From the NCBI GenBank assembly GCA_026390075.1, contig JAPLGP010000028.1, forward strand, positions 1 to 56,279: DNA of 56,279 bases, read 5' to 3'. Under the pieces are notes generated by a model that saw only the letters and a program-made list of their open reading frames with translations, was not told the origin of the DNA and searched no databases. Position 1 is the stretch's first letter; every line of letters starts with the position of its first letter. This document shows, in pieces, positions 35,273 through 44,559 of this stretch. Both the position numbers and the translations under genes were made by a program. The DNA comes from Campylobacterales bacterium (GTDB lineage Bacteria > Campylobacterota > Campylobacteria > Campylobacterales > Sulfurimonadaceae).

Positions 35273-36631
35273 ATGAGTATTTGGAGTGCAACAAGTTGGA
35301 GAGAAAAACCAATTTTACAACAACCAACTTATCCAAACCAAGATGAATTAAACAAAGTTTTGGCTGAGTTAAAAAATTATCCTCCTCTTGTTTTTGCAGG
35401 TGAAGCGCGTTCACTTAAAGAGCAGTTAGCAGATGTTTCAGAGGGAAAAGCATTTTTACTTCAAGGTGGAGATTGTGCTGAGAGTTTTAGCGAATTTCAC
35501 GCAGTAAATATTCGTGATACTTTTAAAGCGATTTTACAAATGTCAGTTGTTATGACTTATGCTGGTGGGCTCCCAGTTGTGAAAGTTGGTCGTCTTGGCG
35601 GTCAGTTTGCAAAACCTCGCTCTGCAGATACAGAAACAATCGATGGTGTTACTCTTGATGTTTATCGTGGGGATATTATCAACGGTGCTGATTTTACTCC
35701 AGAATCTCGTATTCCAGACCCAGAAAGAATGATAAAAGCGTACAATCAATCGGCTGCAACACTTAACTTGCTTCGTGCTTTTGCATCAGGTGGTTTAGCA
35801 GATTTGCATCAAGTTCATAAATGGACTTTAGATTTTGCTCACAAGGGTGAAATCAGTCAAAAATTTGAAGATTTAGCAGAAGAGATTGGTAAGTCGCTGA
35901 AGTTTATGGAGGCATGTGGAATCAACTCTAAAACATATAGAACACTAAGAGAAACAGACTTTTTTACTTCTCATGAAGCTCTTTTGTTGCCGTATGAAGA
36001 GGCATTTACTAGAAAAGATTCTCTAACAGGTGAGTGGTATGATACTTCTGCGCATATGCTTTGGATTGGCGATCGAACGCGCGGTTTGAATGATGCACAT
36101 ATTGAATATATGCGTGGCATCAAAAACCCTATCGGTATCAAAGCTGGTCCATCTATGGATGTAGATGATTTGGTAAAAATTGTAAATAGACTTAACCCTG
36201 AAAATGAAGCGGGTCGTTTAAACATCATCGTAAGAATGGGTGCTGATAAAGTTGGCGATGAAAAAACTGGTATGGCTAGGCTTATTCGTGCAGTTGAAAA
36301 AGAGGGTATGAAAGTTGTATGGAGTTGTGACCCAATGCACGGCAACACAATCAAATCTTCAAACAACTTTAAAACGCGTCCAGTGGATGCTATTTTAACT
36401 GAAATGAAACAATTTTTTCAAATTCATAAAGCTGAGGGAACATTTGCGGGTGGTGTTCACTTAGAGATGACTGGTAAAAATGTTACTGAGTGTATTGGCG
36501 GTTCGTTTACGGTGAGTGAAGAAGATTTAAGTTCTCGCTACCATACCCATTGTGACCCAAGACTTAACGCTGATCAAGCTTTAGAATTGGCATTTTTAAT
36601 TGCAGATACTTTAAAAGACGCACAAAAGTAA
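35273..36631 (+). CDS. 3-deoxy-D-arabino-heptulosonate 7-phosphate synthase, class II
   Basis: This enzyme joins erythrose 4-phosphate and phosphoenolpyruvate, the first step of the shikimate pathway that AroE and TrpE continue. The 452-residue length and motifs ([46 protein letters not shown]) place it in the plant-like class II. It is monocistronic, followed at once by a perfect palindromic pair of the GGCATGTGG motif. Confidence 0.96.
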   Translation: MSIWSATSWREKPILQQPTYPNQDELNKVLAELKNYPPLVFAGEARSLKEQLADVSEGKAFLLQGGDCAESFSEFHAVNIRDTFKAILQMSVVMTYAGGLPVVKVGRLGGQFAKPRSADTETIDGVTLDVYRGDIINGADFTPESRIPDPERMIKAYNQSAATLNLLRAFASGGLADLHQVHKWTLDFAHKGEISQKFEDLAEEIGKSLKFMEACGINSKTYRTLRETDFFTSHEALLLPYEEAFTRKDSLTGEWYDTSAHMLWIGDRTRGLNDAHIEYMRGIKNPIGIKAGPSMDVDDLVKIVNRLNPENEAGRLNIIVRMGADKVGDEKTGMARLIRAVEKEGMKVVWSCDPMHGNTIKSSNNFKTRPVDAILTEMKQFFQIHKAEGTFAGGVHLEMTGKNVTECIGGSFTVSEEDLSSRYHTHCDPRLNADQALELAFLIADTLKDAQK

Positions 36632-36636
36632 TTTAC

Positions 36637-36666
36637 TATTTCCACATGCCATGGCATGTGGAAATA
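36637..36666. terminator. Perfect 30-bp palindrome of two head-to-head GGCATGTGGAAA motifs
   Basis: CCACATGCC (36642-36650) and GGCATGTGG (36653-36661) with their flanks form a perfect palindrome from 36637 to 36666, six bases after the DAHP synthase stop. A/T-rich DNA follows on both sides. It probably acts as a transcription terminator as well as a paired motif, like paired uptake sequences in Neisseria. Confidence 0.65.
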
Positions 36667-36744
36667 AAAATCTATATTTTATACTCTAAATAGTTTTTGG
36701 ATATATAAAGTTCAAGCCTAATTCCGTCCTTACTATCATCTAGT

Positions 36745-37272
36745 TTATTGATGATTTTCACTTTTAATTTTTGTATATGCTAATTGTGCAACTTCTTTAT
36801 CTGGATTTTCAATATATTTTATTGCATGGTAACTTTGATTTACAGCAGCTAATTGAACTTCTTTATCTGGATTTTTAATGAATTTTATTGAGAGGTAACT
36901 TTCTTTCACAGCAGCTAATTGAGCTTCTTTATCTGGATTTTCGATGAATTGTATTGCGTGGCGACTTTGATTTACAGCAGCTAATTGAACTTCTTTACTT
37001 GGGTTTTTAATATATTTTATAACATGGTAACTTTTCTTTACAGCAGCTAATTGAGCTTCATTATCTGGATTTTCAATGAATTCTATTGCCTTTTCATTTT
37101 GATTTATAGCAGCTAATTGAACTTCTTTATCTGGATTTTCAATTTTTTGTATTGCTAAGTAACTATGTTTTACAGCATCTAATTGTTCTGCTTTATCAGA
37201 AGACGCATTACACTCCACCAAACTTAAAATCATCAACCCTATTGTTACACTACTAATTGCACCTTTTTTCAT
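36745..37272 (-). CDS. Secreted protein with six 22-residue repeats (DUF4116-like)
   Basis: A signal peptide (about 1-24) precedes six tandem repeats of 22 residues with the pattern QLAAVxxSxxAIxxIxNPDKEV. They resemble the DUF4116 repeat, which is helical. Odd and even copies differ consistently (VNQ...IENPD versus VKxSY...IKNPxKE), showing a 44-residue (132-bp) higher-order unit. The protein ends in an unrepeated charged tail. The role is unknown; such helical solenoids usually bind proteins or peptides. Confidence 0.75.
   Translation of the reverse strand: MKKGAISSVTIGLMILSLVECNASSDKAEQLDAVKHSYLAIQKIENPDKEVQLAAINQNEKAIEFIENPDNEAQLAAVKKSYHVIKYIKNPSKEVQLAAVNQSRHAIQFIENPDKEAQLAAVKESYLSIKFIKNPDKEVQLAAVNQSYHAIKYIENPDKEVAQLAYTKIKSENHQ
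36780..37200 (-). repeat. Tandem 66-bp coding repeats with a 132-bp super-period
   Basis: The DNA coding the six 22-residue units repeats every 66 bp, visible on the plus strand as the recurring phrases cagctaattga and cttctttatctgg. Alternation of two unit types suggests growth by duplication of 132-bp pairs. Copy number could vary between strains. Confidence 0.75.
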
Positions 37273-37408
37273 GTATTAATTCCTCTTATATGTTTGAAAA
37301 AATTATATATTAATAAAACTTATATACCCCTTAACTATTATTTACTGGATTTCTTGCAAAACTTTAAGGGTGTAAGGAAAAAAATTTTAAGGAGTTAGAG
37401 TGTCTTTT

Positions 37409-37450
37409 TATTTCCACATGCCAAGAACTAAAACTTGGCATGTGGAAATA
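37409..37450. terminator. 17-bp inverted pair of the GGCATGTGGAAA motif after the ABC-F gene
   Basis: TATTTCCACATGCCAAG (37409-37425) and its exact reverse complement (37434-37450) flank an 8-base loop. The hairpin lies just past the ABC-F stop (37458, minus strand). T-rich DNA on the plus-strand side follows. Likely a terminator built from two motif copies. Confidence 0.7.
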
Positions 37451-37457
37451 TTTTTGA

Positions 37458-39398
37458 TTAAGCGTTAATCTCTTCTTCTTTTTCTTGAATCTCCAAAAGT
37501 TCTTCGACTTTTTGTTCATAAAGATTTTTTAACGCTTCCAACTCTTGTGCTAGTTTTGCTATGCCTATCTCTTCGTAGCATTTAGGATTTGCTAAACAGG
37601 CATTTTTTTTGTCTATTTGCATCTCTAAGTCGTCTATTTCAAGAGGTAATTTCTCTAAAGCGATTTTTTCTTTAAAGGTGAGTTTTAAAACTTTAACACT
37701 CTCTTTTTCTACTGCTTTTGGCTTTTGCACTTCGGCAGATTTGTGCATCTCTTCAAGCTCTTTTAGCTCTTTTTCAAGTTCCAAATATTCGGAATATTGC
37801 TGATGCGACTCCTCTATATGTTTGTCCTCTTTAAATATAAATAGCTTTTTTGCAATTTTGTCAACAAAATATCTATCGTGACTGACGATGATAACCGCAC
37901 CATTAAAGTTTGTGAGTTGCTCTTCTAGGATGTTGATAGTTGGAATATCTAAATCATTTGTAGGCTCATCCAAAATTAAAATATCCACATCTTTTGTAAA
38001 GAGCAGGGCGAGGGCAATACGGTTTTTTTCTCCACCGCTGAGAACGCCGATTTTTTTGTCTAAAAACTCTCGTGGAAACAAAAAGTTTTTCAAGTAGCCA
38101 TAAACATGCATGTCCGCACCACGGACATTGACTCTGTCTCCGCCATTTGGACAAAAAGTTTCAATGAGATTTTTGCTATCATCAAGCAACTCACGATGTT
38201 GGTCAAAGTAACCGATTTTGACTTCACCGCGTTTTACTTTTCCACTGACAGGCTCAATGCGTCCTAAAAGTGCTTTTAGAAGTGTTGATTTTCCGCTTCC
38301 GTTTGGCCCGACTATGGCTATGACATCTTTTTGAAGTATGCGGGTTGTGAAGTTTTTGAGAAGCTCTTTACTCCCAAGTGTGAGGCATAAATCTTCTACT
38401 TCAAAAAGCATTTTTTGCTTGTTGATGCTTTTATCACGGTTGAAGTGTTTGGCTTCTCTTTGGAGTTCAATGGACATTTGTCTGATTTTTGCAGGGTTTG
38501 TTTTTGCATCTTCTCTGATTCCCATGAGTCGTTCTTTTCGTCCCTCATTTCGTTTGAGTCTTGCTCTTACTCCTCTTGCAAACCACTCATTTTCTCTTTT
38601 TAGTACGCCTAAAAGATTGTCGTGTTGTTTTTGCAGAGTTCGAATCCACTCCTCTTTTTGCGTCAAATAGTTGCTGTATCCTCCGCTGTATTCTCTAAGT
38701 ACGCAATCTTCAACTTCTACTGATTTTGTGGCAATTCTATCTATGAAATACCTATCATGGGAGATAAAAACAAGTGTATATTTTTCTTTGAGAATTAGCT
38801 CTTCCAAAAACTCAACCATGTAAACATCAAGGTGGTTGGTAGGCTCATCGAGGAGTAAAATATCTGGTTTTTGAAGCAGTAAAGAAGCAAGAGCCACACG
38901 GCGTTGTTCCCCTCCGCTCAGAAGTGTGACAGGTTTTTCTTCATACTGTTTGAGGTCGAAGTGTTGGATGATTCGCTCTATTTTATCATCTAAATTCCAA
39001 GCGTTGTGATGCTCTATGTAGCGAGAGAGTTGTTCATGCTCGTCTATATTTTTTTTGTTATCAAAATCTTCCGCCAAAAGAAGAGAGAGTTCATCGTACC
39101 TCTTTTTTGCATTATTGAGTGCATCAAGTCCCGCTTCAACGGCTTGTCGAACGGAATGACCTTCTTTGAAATCAGGTCGCTGGTCGAGCATTTTAATCTC
39201 TAAATTTTGTTTTGTGATTCGCTCTCCGCCATCTGTTTCAAGCGTTCCTGCGACGATTTTCATAAGCGTAGATTTTCCGCTCCCGTTTTTACCGATGATA
39301 ACGATGCGTTCACCCTCATCCACATGGAAATTTATCTCTGTTAAAATTTTTTGTGCTGAGTAGTGTTTTGAAATATTGTTTAAGTCTATGAGTGCCAT
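37458..39398 (-). CDS. ABC-F family ATPase (Uup-like)
   Basis: The 646-residue cytosolic protein has two ABC ATPase domains with Walker A motifs GKNGSGKST (near 37) and GPNGSGKST (near 353), signatures LLSGGEQRR and VLSGGEKNR, and Walker B LLLDEPTNHLD and LILDEPTNDLD. A charged inter-domain linker and a C-terminal coiled coil (about 550-646) match Uup rather than EttA. ABC-F proteins act on ribosomes, and Uup also affects DNA transposon excision in E. coli. No membrane partner is nearby. Confidence 0.92.
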   Translation of the reverse strand: MALIDLNNISKHYSAQKILTEINFHVDEGERIVIIGKNGSGKSTLMKIVAGTLETDGGERITKQNLEIKMLDQRPDFKEGHSVRQAVEAGLDALNNAKKRYDELSLLLAEDFDNKKNIDEHEQLSRYIEHHNAWNLDDKIERIIQHFDLKQYEEKPVTLLSGGEQRRVALASLLLQKPDILLLDEPTNHLDVYMVEFLEELILKEKYTLVFISHDRYFIDRIATKSVEVEDCVLREYSGGYSNYLTQKEEWIRTLQKQHDNLLGVLKRENEWFARGVRARLKRNEGRKERLMGIREDAKTNPAKIRQMSIELQREAKHFNRDKSINKQKMLFEVEDLCLTLGSKELLKNFTTRILQKDVIAIVGPNGSGKSTLLKALLGRIEPVSGKVKRGEVKIGYFDQHRELLDDSKNLIETFCPNGGDRVNVRGADMHVYGYLKNFLFPREFLDKKIGVLSGGEKNRIALALLFTKDVDILILDEPTNDLDIPTINILEEQLTNFNGAVIIVSHDRYFVDKIAKKLFIFKEDKHIEESHQQYSEYLELEKELKELEEMHKSAEVQKPKAVEKESVKVLKLTFKEKIALEKLPLEIDDLEMQIDKKNACLANPKCYEEIGIAKLAQELEALKNLYEQKVEELLEIQEKEEEINA

Positions 39399-39493
39399 GT
39401 TGTGTTATTTATCCATCATAATTTTATTGGATTTTACCCATTATTTCGTTAAAGGCGAATCAATAAATCTTTTATGAAAACAAAGATTATGAA

Positions 39494-40198
39494 TTATCTA
39501 CTTTTTGTATGGCGAAGTTCTTCTAAAAGGTCTATCTGAATTTCTTGAATTTGCGCTAAACGCTCCCATTGGTGTGAGAGAAGATGATCCATTTTTTCAT
39601 TGAGTTGTCGTATTTCTAGTTCTGCTTTAAGATTTACTTTGTAGTCATGTTGCGAACGAAGTCTATCTTTTGCTTCTTGCCTATTTTGGCTCATCATGAT
39701 AATGGGCGCTTGAATTGCAGCAAGACAAGAGAGTACTAGGTTTAAAAGAATATATGGGTATGGGTCAACATGGTTTATAAAAATAGTCATGGAGTTGATG
39801 GTAATCCAAACGATTAAAAATCCTGCAAAAATTCCCATAAACATCCAGCTTCCGCCAAAAGATGCAATTTTATCTGCAACGCGTTCTCCTCGTGTCCATT
39901 GTTTATCCGATTCACTTTCTGTATTTGAAGAGATGAGTTCATGTTCTTGCATTGTGTCGAGTACTTCTTGCTCAAGTGTTGTCAGTTCACCTTTTTCAGA
40001 TTCAAGAAGCAAATGGACATAGCGGTTTTGAAAAGTGTGTAAATCATCAAGACAAATCATTGATTTATTATTCCACGATGGGCTCTCTTTTCGTATGAGT
40101 TCAATAATCCCTTCTCGGATGATATCTCCGTGAATAACATGTGATGATTCAAAACTTTTGTGACAGATAGCACATTTATAGACTTTATTATTTTTCAA
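39494..40198 (-). CDS. DUF1003 membrane protein with N-terminal zinc-finger-like segment
   Basis: The 234-residue protein begins with a possible metal site (YKCAICHKSFESSHVIHG, with a later Cys). The DUF1003 core (about 108-205) has two membrane helices and the conserved DPYPYILLNLVLSCLAAIQAP and MMSQNRQ blocks. The C-terminal 40 residues form a coiled coil. Function is not established. It lies upstream of the ABC-F gene (95-bp gap) and may share its transcript. Confidence 0.85.
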   Translation of the reverse strand: MKNNKVYKCAICHKSFESSHVIHGDIIREGIIELIRKESPSWNNKSMICLDDLHTFQNRYVHLLLESEKGELTTLEQEVLDTMQEHELISSNTESESDKQWTRGERVADKIASFGGSWMFMGIFAGFLIVWITINSMTIFINHVDPYPYILLNLVLSCLAAIQAPIIMMSQNRQEAKDRLRSQHDYKVNLKAELEIRQLNEKMDHLLSHQWERLAQIQEIQIDLLEELRHTKSR

Positions 40199-40324
40199 AA
40201 TTTTCCCTTTAAAGTGAATTTGAATTAAATTTTACCAAATGATATCAGTTTTATGCCTTTGATTCGATGAGCTAATAAAAATTTATATTATGTCGATGTA
40301 GCAGAAATTTTTATTGCCTTACAT

Positions 40325-40427
40325 TAGACTTCTTGCATAACCTAGATTGCTTCGTCATTCTTCCTCGCAATGACCGTCATTGCGAACGAAGTGAAGCAAT
40401 CTAAAAATGGGTTATGCAAGAAGTCTA
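40325..40427. mobile_element. MITE-like nested palindrome, 103 bp
   Basis: Outer perfect 18-bp inverted repeats, TAGACTTCTTGCATAACC (40325-40342) and its complement (40410-40427), enclose a second pair, TAGATTGCTTC (40343-40353) and GAAGCAATCTA (40393-40403), which enclose TCGCAATGAC (40365-40374) and GTCATTGCGA (40376-40385). The inner part is a widespread short palindrome type (GATTGCTTCG...TCGCAATGAC) known from many bacteria. The element is non-coding and lies in the 282-bp gap between the DUF1003 and acyltransferase genes. If the ends are read as GACTTC...GAAGTC, they are flanked by TA. Confidence 0.8.
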
Positions 40428-40480
40428 TTATAAAATCTAAATAATCAAATAGAATAATTTAAAATATCGGAGAAGTGTTT

Positions 40481-41620
40481 ATGCCAATTACTATTACCAA
40501 TGTGTTTGAATCCAATATAATTGTTATTGCTGTGTTATTGGCAGTTTTTTTTCTTAGTTTGCGTAAAACTGAACATAGTGATTTGTTTCCTGTTTACATT
40601 ACGCAAGAGCTTAAAGGCTTAGGCATTTTGCTGGTTGTTTTTTCGCATATTTGTTATCTGTTGGTCACGAATTCTGGCTTTTTATATCCACTTTCTATTA
40701 TTGCAGGAGTAGGTGTGGATCTGTTTCTTTTTATGTCAGGATACGGGCTTACAGTTGGGATGTTGAAAAAACCACTCCCTGTTGTAGCATTTTATAAACG
40801 CCGTTTGATTAAGATATTTATTCCTTTTTGGGTTGCATTGACTTTTTTCTTTGTGGCTGATGCGAGTTGGTTACATATTTATTATCCATTTTCCTATATT
40901 GTAGAATCTATGCTTGGTTGGTTTCCAACAGCGCGTGGTTATGAAGATGTTAACTCACCTTTTTGGTATATAACTTGGACGATTATGTTTTATGCACTTT
41001 TCCCACTCTTTTTTAGTGCCGCGCGACCTTGGCTTACCGCTATCATTTTAGCAATTATCGCTACTGTTCTTGGCATGTGGAATCCTTTTGATTTGCAAGA
41101 TAATTGGCTCCATCGTTTACACACGATTGCATTTTCTCTTGGTATAGTGTTTGCGTGGCTTTTGATTGAAACAAAAGAGAAAGAAAATAGATTGGTTACT
41201 TACTTAAAATATTTTCGTAATGAATCAACTGGCATGATGCGTAAAGTCATCATCGGTTTTATGCTTTTGTTTGTAGGATACACTGCTACACATGGTACTG
41301 CTAGTGATTGGCCTAATTTGGCGGCTTTTTTAGGACATGGTTATTTTGTTGAACAAATTGCTGCTGTACTCATGATGTTTGCATTCATTATTGCCTTTTC
41401 GCTCAAAAGACTCGATAGCAAATTTCTCTCAATATTTGGTGTTTACTCGTATGAAATATATTTACTTCACTGGCCACTCATGTCGCGTTATGACATTTTT
41501 TTTGGGGTAATGCCTGCATGGATGGCAGTGCTTTCTTGGCTACTAGCTTTTGTCGTACTCAGTTGGCTTTTGCAAAAAATAATCACACCTCTTGGCATGT
41601 GGATAGATAGCCGTATTTAA
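40481..41620 (+). CDS. Acyltransferase family 3 membrane protein (OafA-like)
   Basis: The 379-residue protein has about ten membrane helices and the acyltransferase 3 start, with the essential His in LVVFSHICYLL and a Gly-Val-Asp-Leu-Phe-x-x-SGY block next. Family members acetylate or acylate surface polysaccharides. ATG 40481 follows GGAG; a GTG at 40475 is too close to it. It stands alone, downstream of the MITE-like palindrome, with two GGCATGTGG motifs that encode GMW. Confidence 0.9.
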   Translation: MPITITNVFESNIIVIAVLLAVFFLSLRKTEHSDLFPVYITQELKGLGILLVVFSHICYLLVTNSGFLYPLSIIAGVGVDLFLFMSGYGLTVGMLKKPLPVVAFYKRRLIKIFIPFWVALTFFFVADASWLHIYYPFSYIVESMLGWFPTARGYEDVNSPFWYITWTIMFYALFPLFFSAARPWLTAIILAIIATVLGMWNPFDLQDNWLHRLHTIAFSLGIVFAWLLIETKEKENRLVTYLKYFRNESTGMMRKVIIGFMLLFVGYTATHGTASDWPNLAAFLGHGYFVEQIAAVLMMFAFIIAFSLKRLDSKFLSIFGVYSYEIYLLHWPLMSRYDIFFGVMPAWMAVLSWLLAFVVLSWLLQKIITPLGMWIDSRI

Positions 41621-41645
41621 AAATGACGGAAAAAGAATAAAAAAG

Positions 41646-41673
41646 CTGACAAATAAGTTTTATATGATAAAAT
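41646..41673 (+). promoter_or_regulatory. Possible sigma-70 promoter of the PAS-GGDEF-EAL gene
   Basis: CTGACA (41646-41651) and TAAAAT (41668-41673) are 16 bp apart, about 45 bp before the ATG at 41717. Both hexamers are one base from consensus. Confidence 0.4.
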
Positions 41674-41716
41674 GCTAAGCTAAAAAATTGAGCAATATTA
41701 TAAAAGGTGATATCTT

Positions 41717-43364
41717 ATGTGTGAAGAAGCTAGTAATTTAAGTGAGCAATATAAAAAAGCTGTTGACTTATCAAGCGTTGTTTCTAAGACAGATCCAAAA
41801 GGACTTATAACTTATGCAAATAAAAACTTTTGTGATATATCTGGGTATAGTCAAGAAGAATTAATTGGAAAATCTCATAATATTATTACGCATCCAGATA
41901 CACCAGTAAAAACTTTTGCAGAACTTTGGAAAACTATAACTTCTAAAAAAATATGGAAAGGTATAGTCAAAAACCGTGCAAAAGATGGTTCTACATTATA
42001 CCGTTTCATCTATTATTATGCCAATTATCGATAAAGATGGGACTATTGTTGAATATATTTCCATTCGTCAAGATATTACCGAGCTTTTAAAGCAAAAAGA
42101 AATTATTAATCGTCACACAACCGATACGCTCACAAAACTGCCAAATCGTGAAAAATTACTTGAATCATTGGTGAATTCAGAATATCCAAACTTAGCACTC
42201 TTAAATCTTAATAATTTTAGAGATATTAATGAGCTGTATGGTTATAAAATAGGCGATAAAGTTCTCATCCAAACAGCTAAAAATATCAAAGAGTATATCA
42301 ATCACTCTGCTTGTGAACTCTATAAACTTCCCTCCGATGAGTTTGCAATTTTTGTTGATACGGTGCAAGATACACACTATTTTCAAGAGATGATACAGAT
42401 GATTATTAATTATTTAAAAACTCTTGAATTGCGTATTGATGGTTATACGATAAATGTCAATATTACAACGGGAATTGCACATTCTAAAAATAATATTTTA
42501 ATAAATGCTGACATAGCACTTCAAGAAGCCAGAAAACTTAAAAAATGTTTAGTAGTGTATGATGATGAAAATAACAAAACGAGAGAAAAAGTCAATAAAA
42601 ATCTTAATTGGCACAACACGATAAAAAAAGCGATACAAGAAAATAGAGTAGTTCCTTATTTTCAGCCCATATACTGCATTAAAACAAATGTAATCAAAAA
42701 ATATGAAGCATTGGTTAGGATTATTGCAGAAGATGGAGAAGTTATTTCACCCTACTTTTTTTTAGATATTGCTAAAAAATATTTTCAATACGAGCATATC
42801 ACTCGAATAATGGTAGAAAGCACATTTGAATATTTTAAAGATAAACCACATGATTTTTCCATAAATTTATCTATAGAAGATATATTAAATCAAGATATGG
42901 TTGAGTTTATTATAAGCAATATACAAAAATTTAAAGAACCCAACAGAATTATATTTGAAATTACAGAATCAGAAGGCATTGAAAATTATACAGAGGTTGA
43001 ACTCTTTGTAAATCAAGTAAGAGCATTTGGATGTAAAATCGCTATTGATGATTTTGGAACTGGATATTCAAATTTTGAGCATATTCTTCGTTTAAATATA
43101 GATTATCTTAAAATAGATGGTTCACTCATAAAAAATATTGATACAGATATAAACTCAAGATTGGTTGTTGAAACTATCTTACTTTTTGCAAAAAAATTAG
43201 GTATTGCTACGATTACTGAGTTTGTTTGCAGCCAAGAGATATTTCAAATAACGAAAGAACTTGGAGCAGATTATATGCAAGGGTATTATATTGGTAAACC
43301 TGAGAATGCAATTAGTAGTATCGGCACATCACATATCGAAGAAAATCCAATATATTACATATGA
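41717..43364 (+). pseudogene. PAS-GGDEF-EAL protein gene interrupted by a frameshift near 41999
   Basis: The first frame (41717-42034) encodes most of a PAS domain and stops early; the second (from about 41976 to 43364) continues the PAS fold (SSIIMPIIDKDGTIVEYISIRQDITE) and adds GGDEF and EAL domains. Aligning the PAS repeat suggests loss of two bases in a TA run (tta-ta-ccg near 41997-42002). The GGDEF site is degenerate (LPSDEF), so no cyclase activity is expected. The EAL domain looks complete: YEALVRI, the Asn in INLS, FEITES, DDFGTGYS and K in YLKIDGS, so it could hydrolyse c-di-GMP if the second part is made from the in-frame GTG at 41976. A sequencing error or phase variation is also possible. 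Confidence 0.8.
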
Positions 43365-43452
43365 AATAGGATTTTAAGTTAATTAGAATAAAAGTTAGAT
43401 AGAATATAAAAATTAAAGAATAATTAAAATTTATAGACCAAGGGGATTTATT

Positions 43453-44547
43453 ATGGGGATATTTGGAAATTCTGGAGTGCCGTTAGCTGATTTTAATAGG
43501 CTTAAATATGAGAATGAAGCACTTGCAAATGAAAATAATGGTTTACATGCGCGCATAGTTGAACTTCAAAGTGAGTTAAATTTAATGCATTCTAAGCCAA
43601 AAGAGAGTGTGTCAGATGCATTGATGAAGATGCAAAACTCTAATTTAAAAGCCAATATTATGGATGTACAGGGAAATATGGCTGAGTCGGTTAGTTCTTC
43701 AAAAACAAGCTTAGCAAGAACTCATGAACTTGTAGAGAGTATAGCAAGGATTACAGAAAGAACAAATGAAGTTGTAACAACTCTTGATGGATTGAATCAG
43801 CTTTCAAATACATCTATGCACACTGTACAAGGACTCTCGCAAAGAACAAGTGATATTACTAGTATCTTATCTCTTATAAAAGATATCTCTGACCAAACAA
43901 ATTTATTGGCTCTTAATGCAGCTATTGAAGCAGCAAGGGCTGGAGAACATGGACGAGGATTTGCGGTTGTAGCGGATGAAGTTCGCAAACTTGCAGATAG
44001 AACCGATAAAGCTGTAAGTGAAATCAATATATCACTTCAATCAATGAAACAAGATGTAGATAGTATGTCAGAACAATTTTCAGAAATACAAAATGGCATC
44101 GATAATTCAAATGAATTAATAACAAAATTAAATGGATGTCTAAGACATGATGCTACTGAAATGAAAGAGTCATTTAAAGCAATGGGCTTTACAAGTGACC
44201 GTGTATTTATGTCACTTGCAAAACTTGACCATATATTGTGGAAAGTAAACACTTATTTTTCAGCCGTTACAAAAGAGGAACAATTCAAATTTGTGGATCA
44301 TCATAACTGTCGTTTAGGTAAATGGTACTATGAGGGTGATGGAAAAGAAAACTTTTCAAAAACTTCACATTACTCTAAACTAGAAACTCCACATGCCACA
44401 GTCCATAATGGAACACATAGAGTTTTTGATTTAATGGTTCATGAACATGTGGATGTAAAACAGATGGTAAGTGCATTTGAAGAGATGGAAAAAGGGAGTA
44501 CGGAGGTGTTCGCTACTTTAGATAAAATTTTACATGATAAAGATTAG
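43453..44547 (+). CDS. Cytosolic chemoreceptor with C-terminal zinc-binding (CZB) domain
   Basis: The 364-residue protein lacks membrane helices. A short N-terminal coiled coil leads to the MCP signalling hairpin, with the conserved tip [37 protein letters not shown]. The C-terminus (about 255-350) is a CZB domain with [20 protein letters not shown] and HATVH, supplying the His3Cys zinc site. The layout equals that of H. pylori TlpD, which senses oxidants such as hypochlorite. AAGGGGA precedes the ATG. It lies between an EAL gene and a GGDEF gene, so its output may be c-di-GMP-linked as well as chemotactic. Confidence 0.92.
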   Translation: MGIFGNSGVPLADFNRLKYENEALANENNGLHARIVELQSELNLMHSKPKESVSDALMKMQNSNLKANIMDVQGNMAESVSSSKTSLARTHELVESIARITERTNEVVTTLDGLNQLSNTSMHTVQGLSQRTSDITSILSLIKDISDQTNLLALNAAIEAARAGEHGRGFAVVADEVRKLADRTDKAVSEINISLQSMKQDVDSMSEQFSEIQNGIDNSNELITKLNGCLRHDATEMKESFKAMGFTSDRVFMSLAKLDHILWKVNTYFSAVTKEEQFKFVDHHNCRLGKWYYEGDGKENFSKTSHYSKLETPHATVHNGTHRVFDLMVHEHVDVKQMVSAFEEMEKGSTEVFATLDKILHDKD

Positions 44548-44559
44548 GTTTTAAAGTTC

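Noticed and set aside
36745-37272. CRISPR array, because of regular repeats
   Set aside because: The 66-bp periodicity has no spacers and is a continuous coding repeat that keeps frame, with codon-level variation.
39466-39488. Hairpin AATCTTT/AAAGATT after the DUF1003 gene as a terminator
   Set aside because: It is A/T-only, short and without a U-run, so it is too weak to report as a feature.
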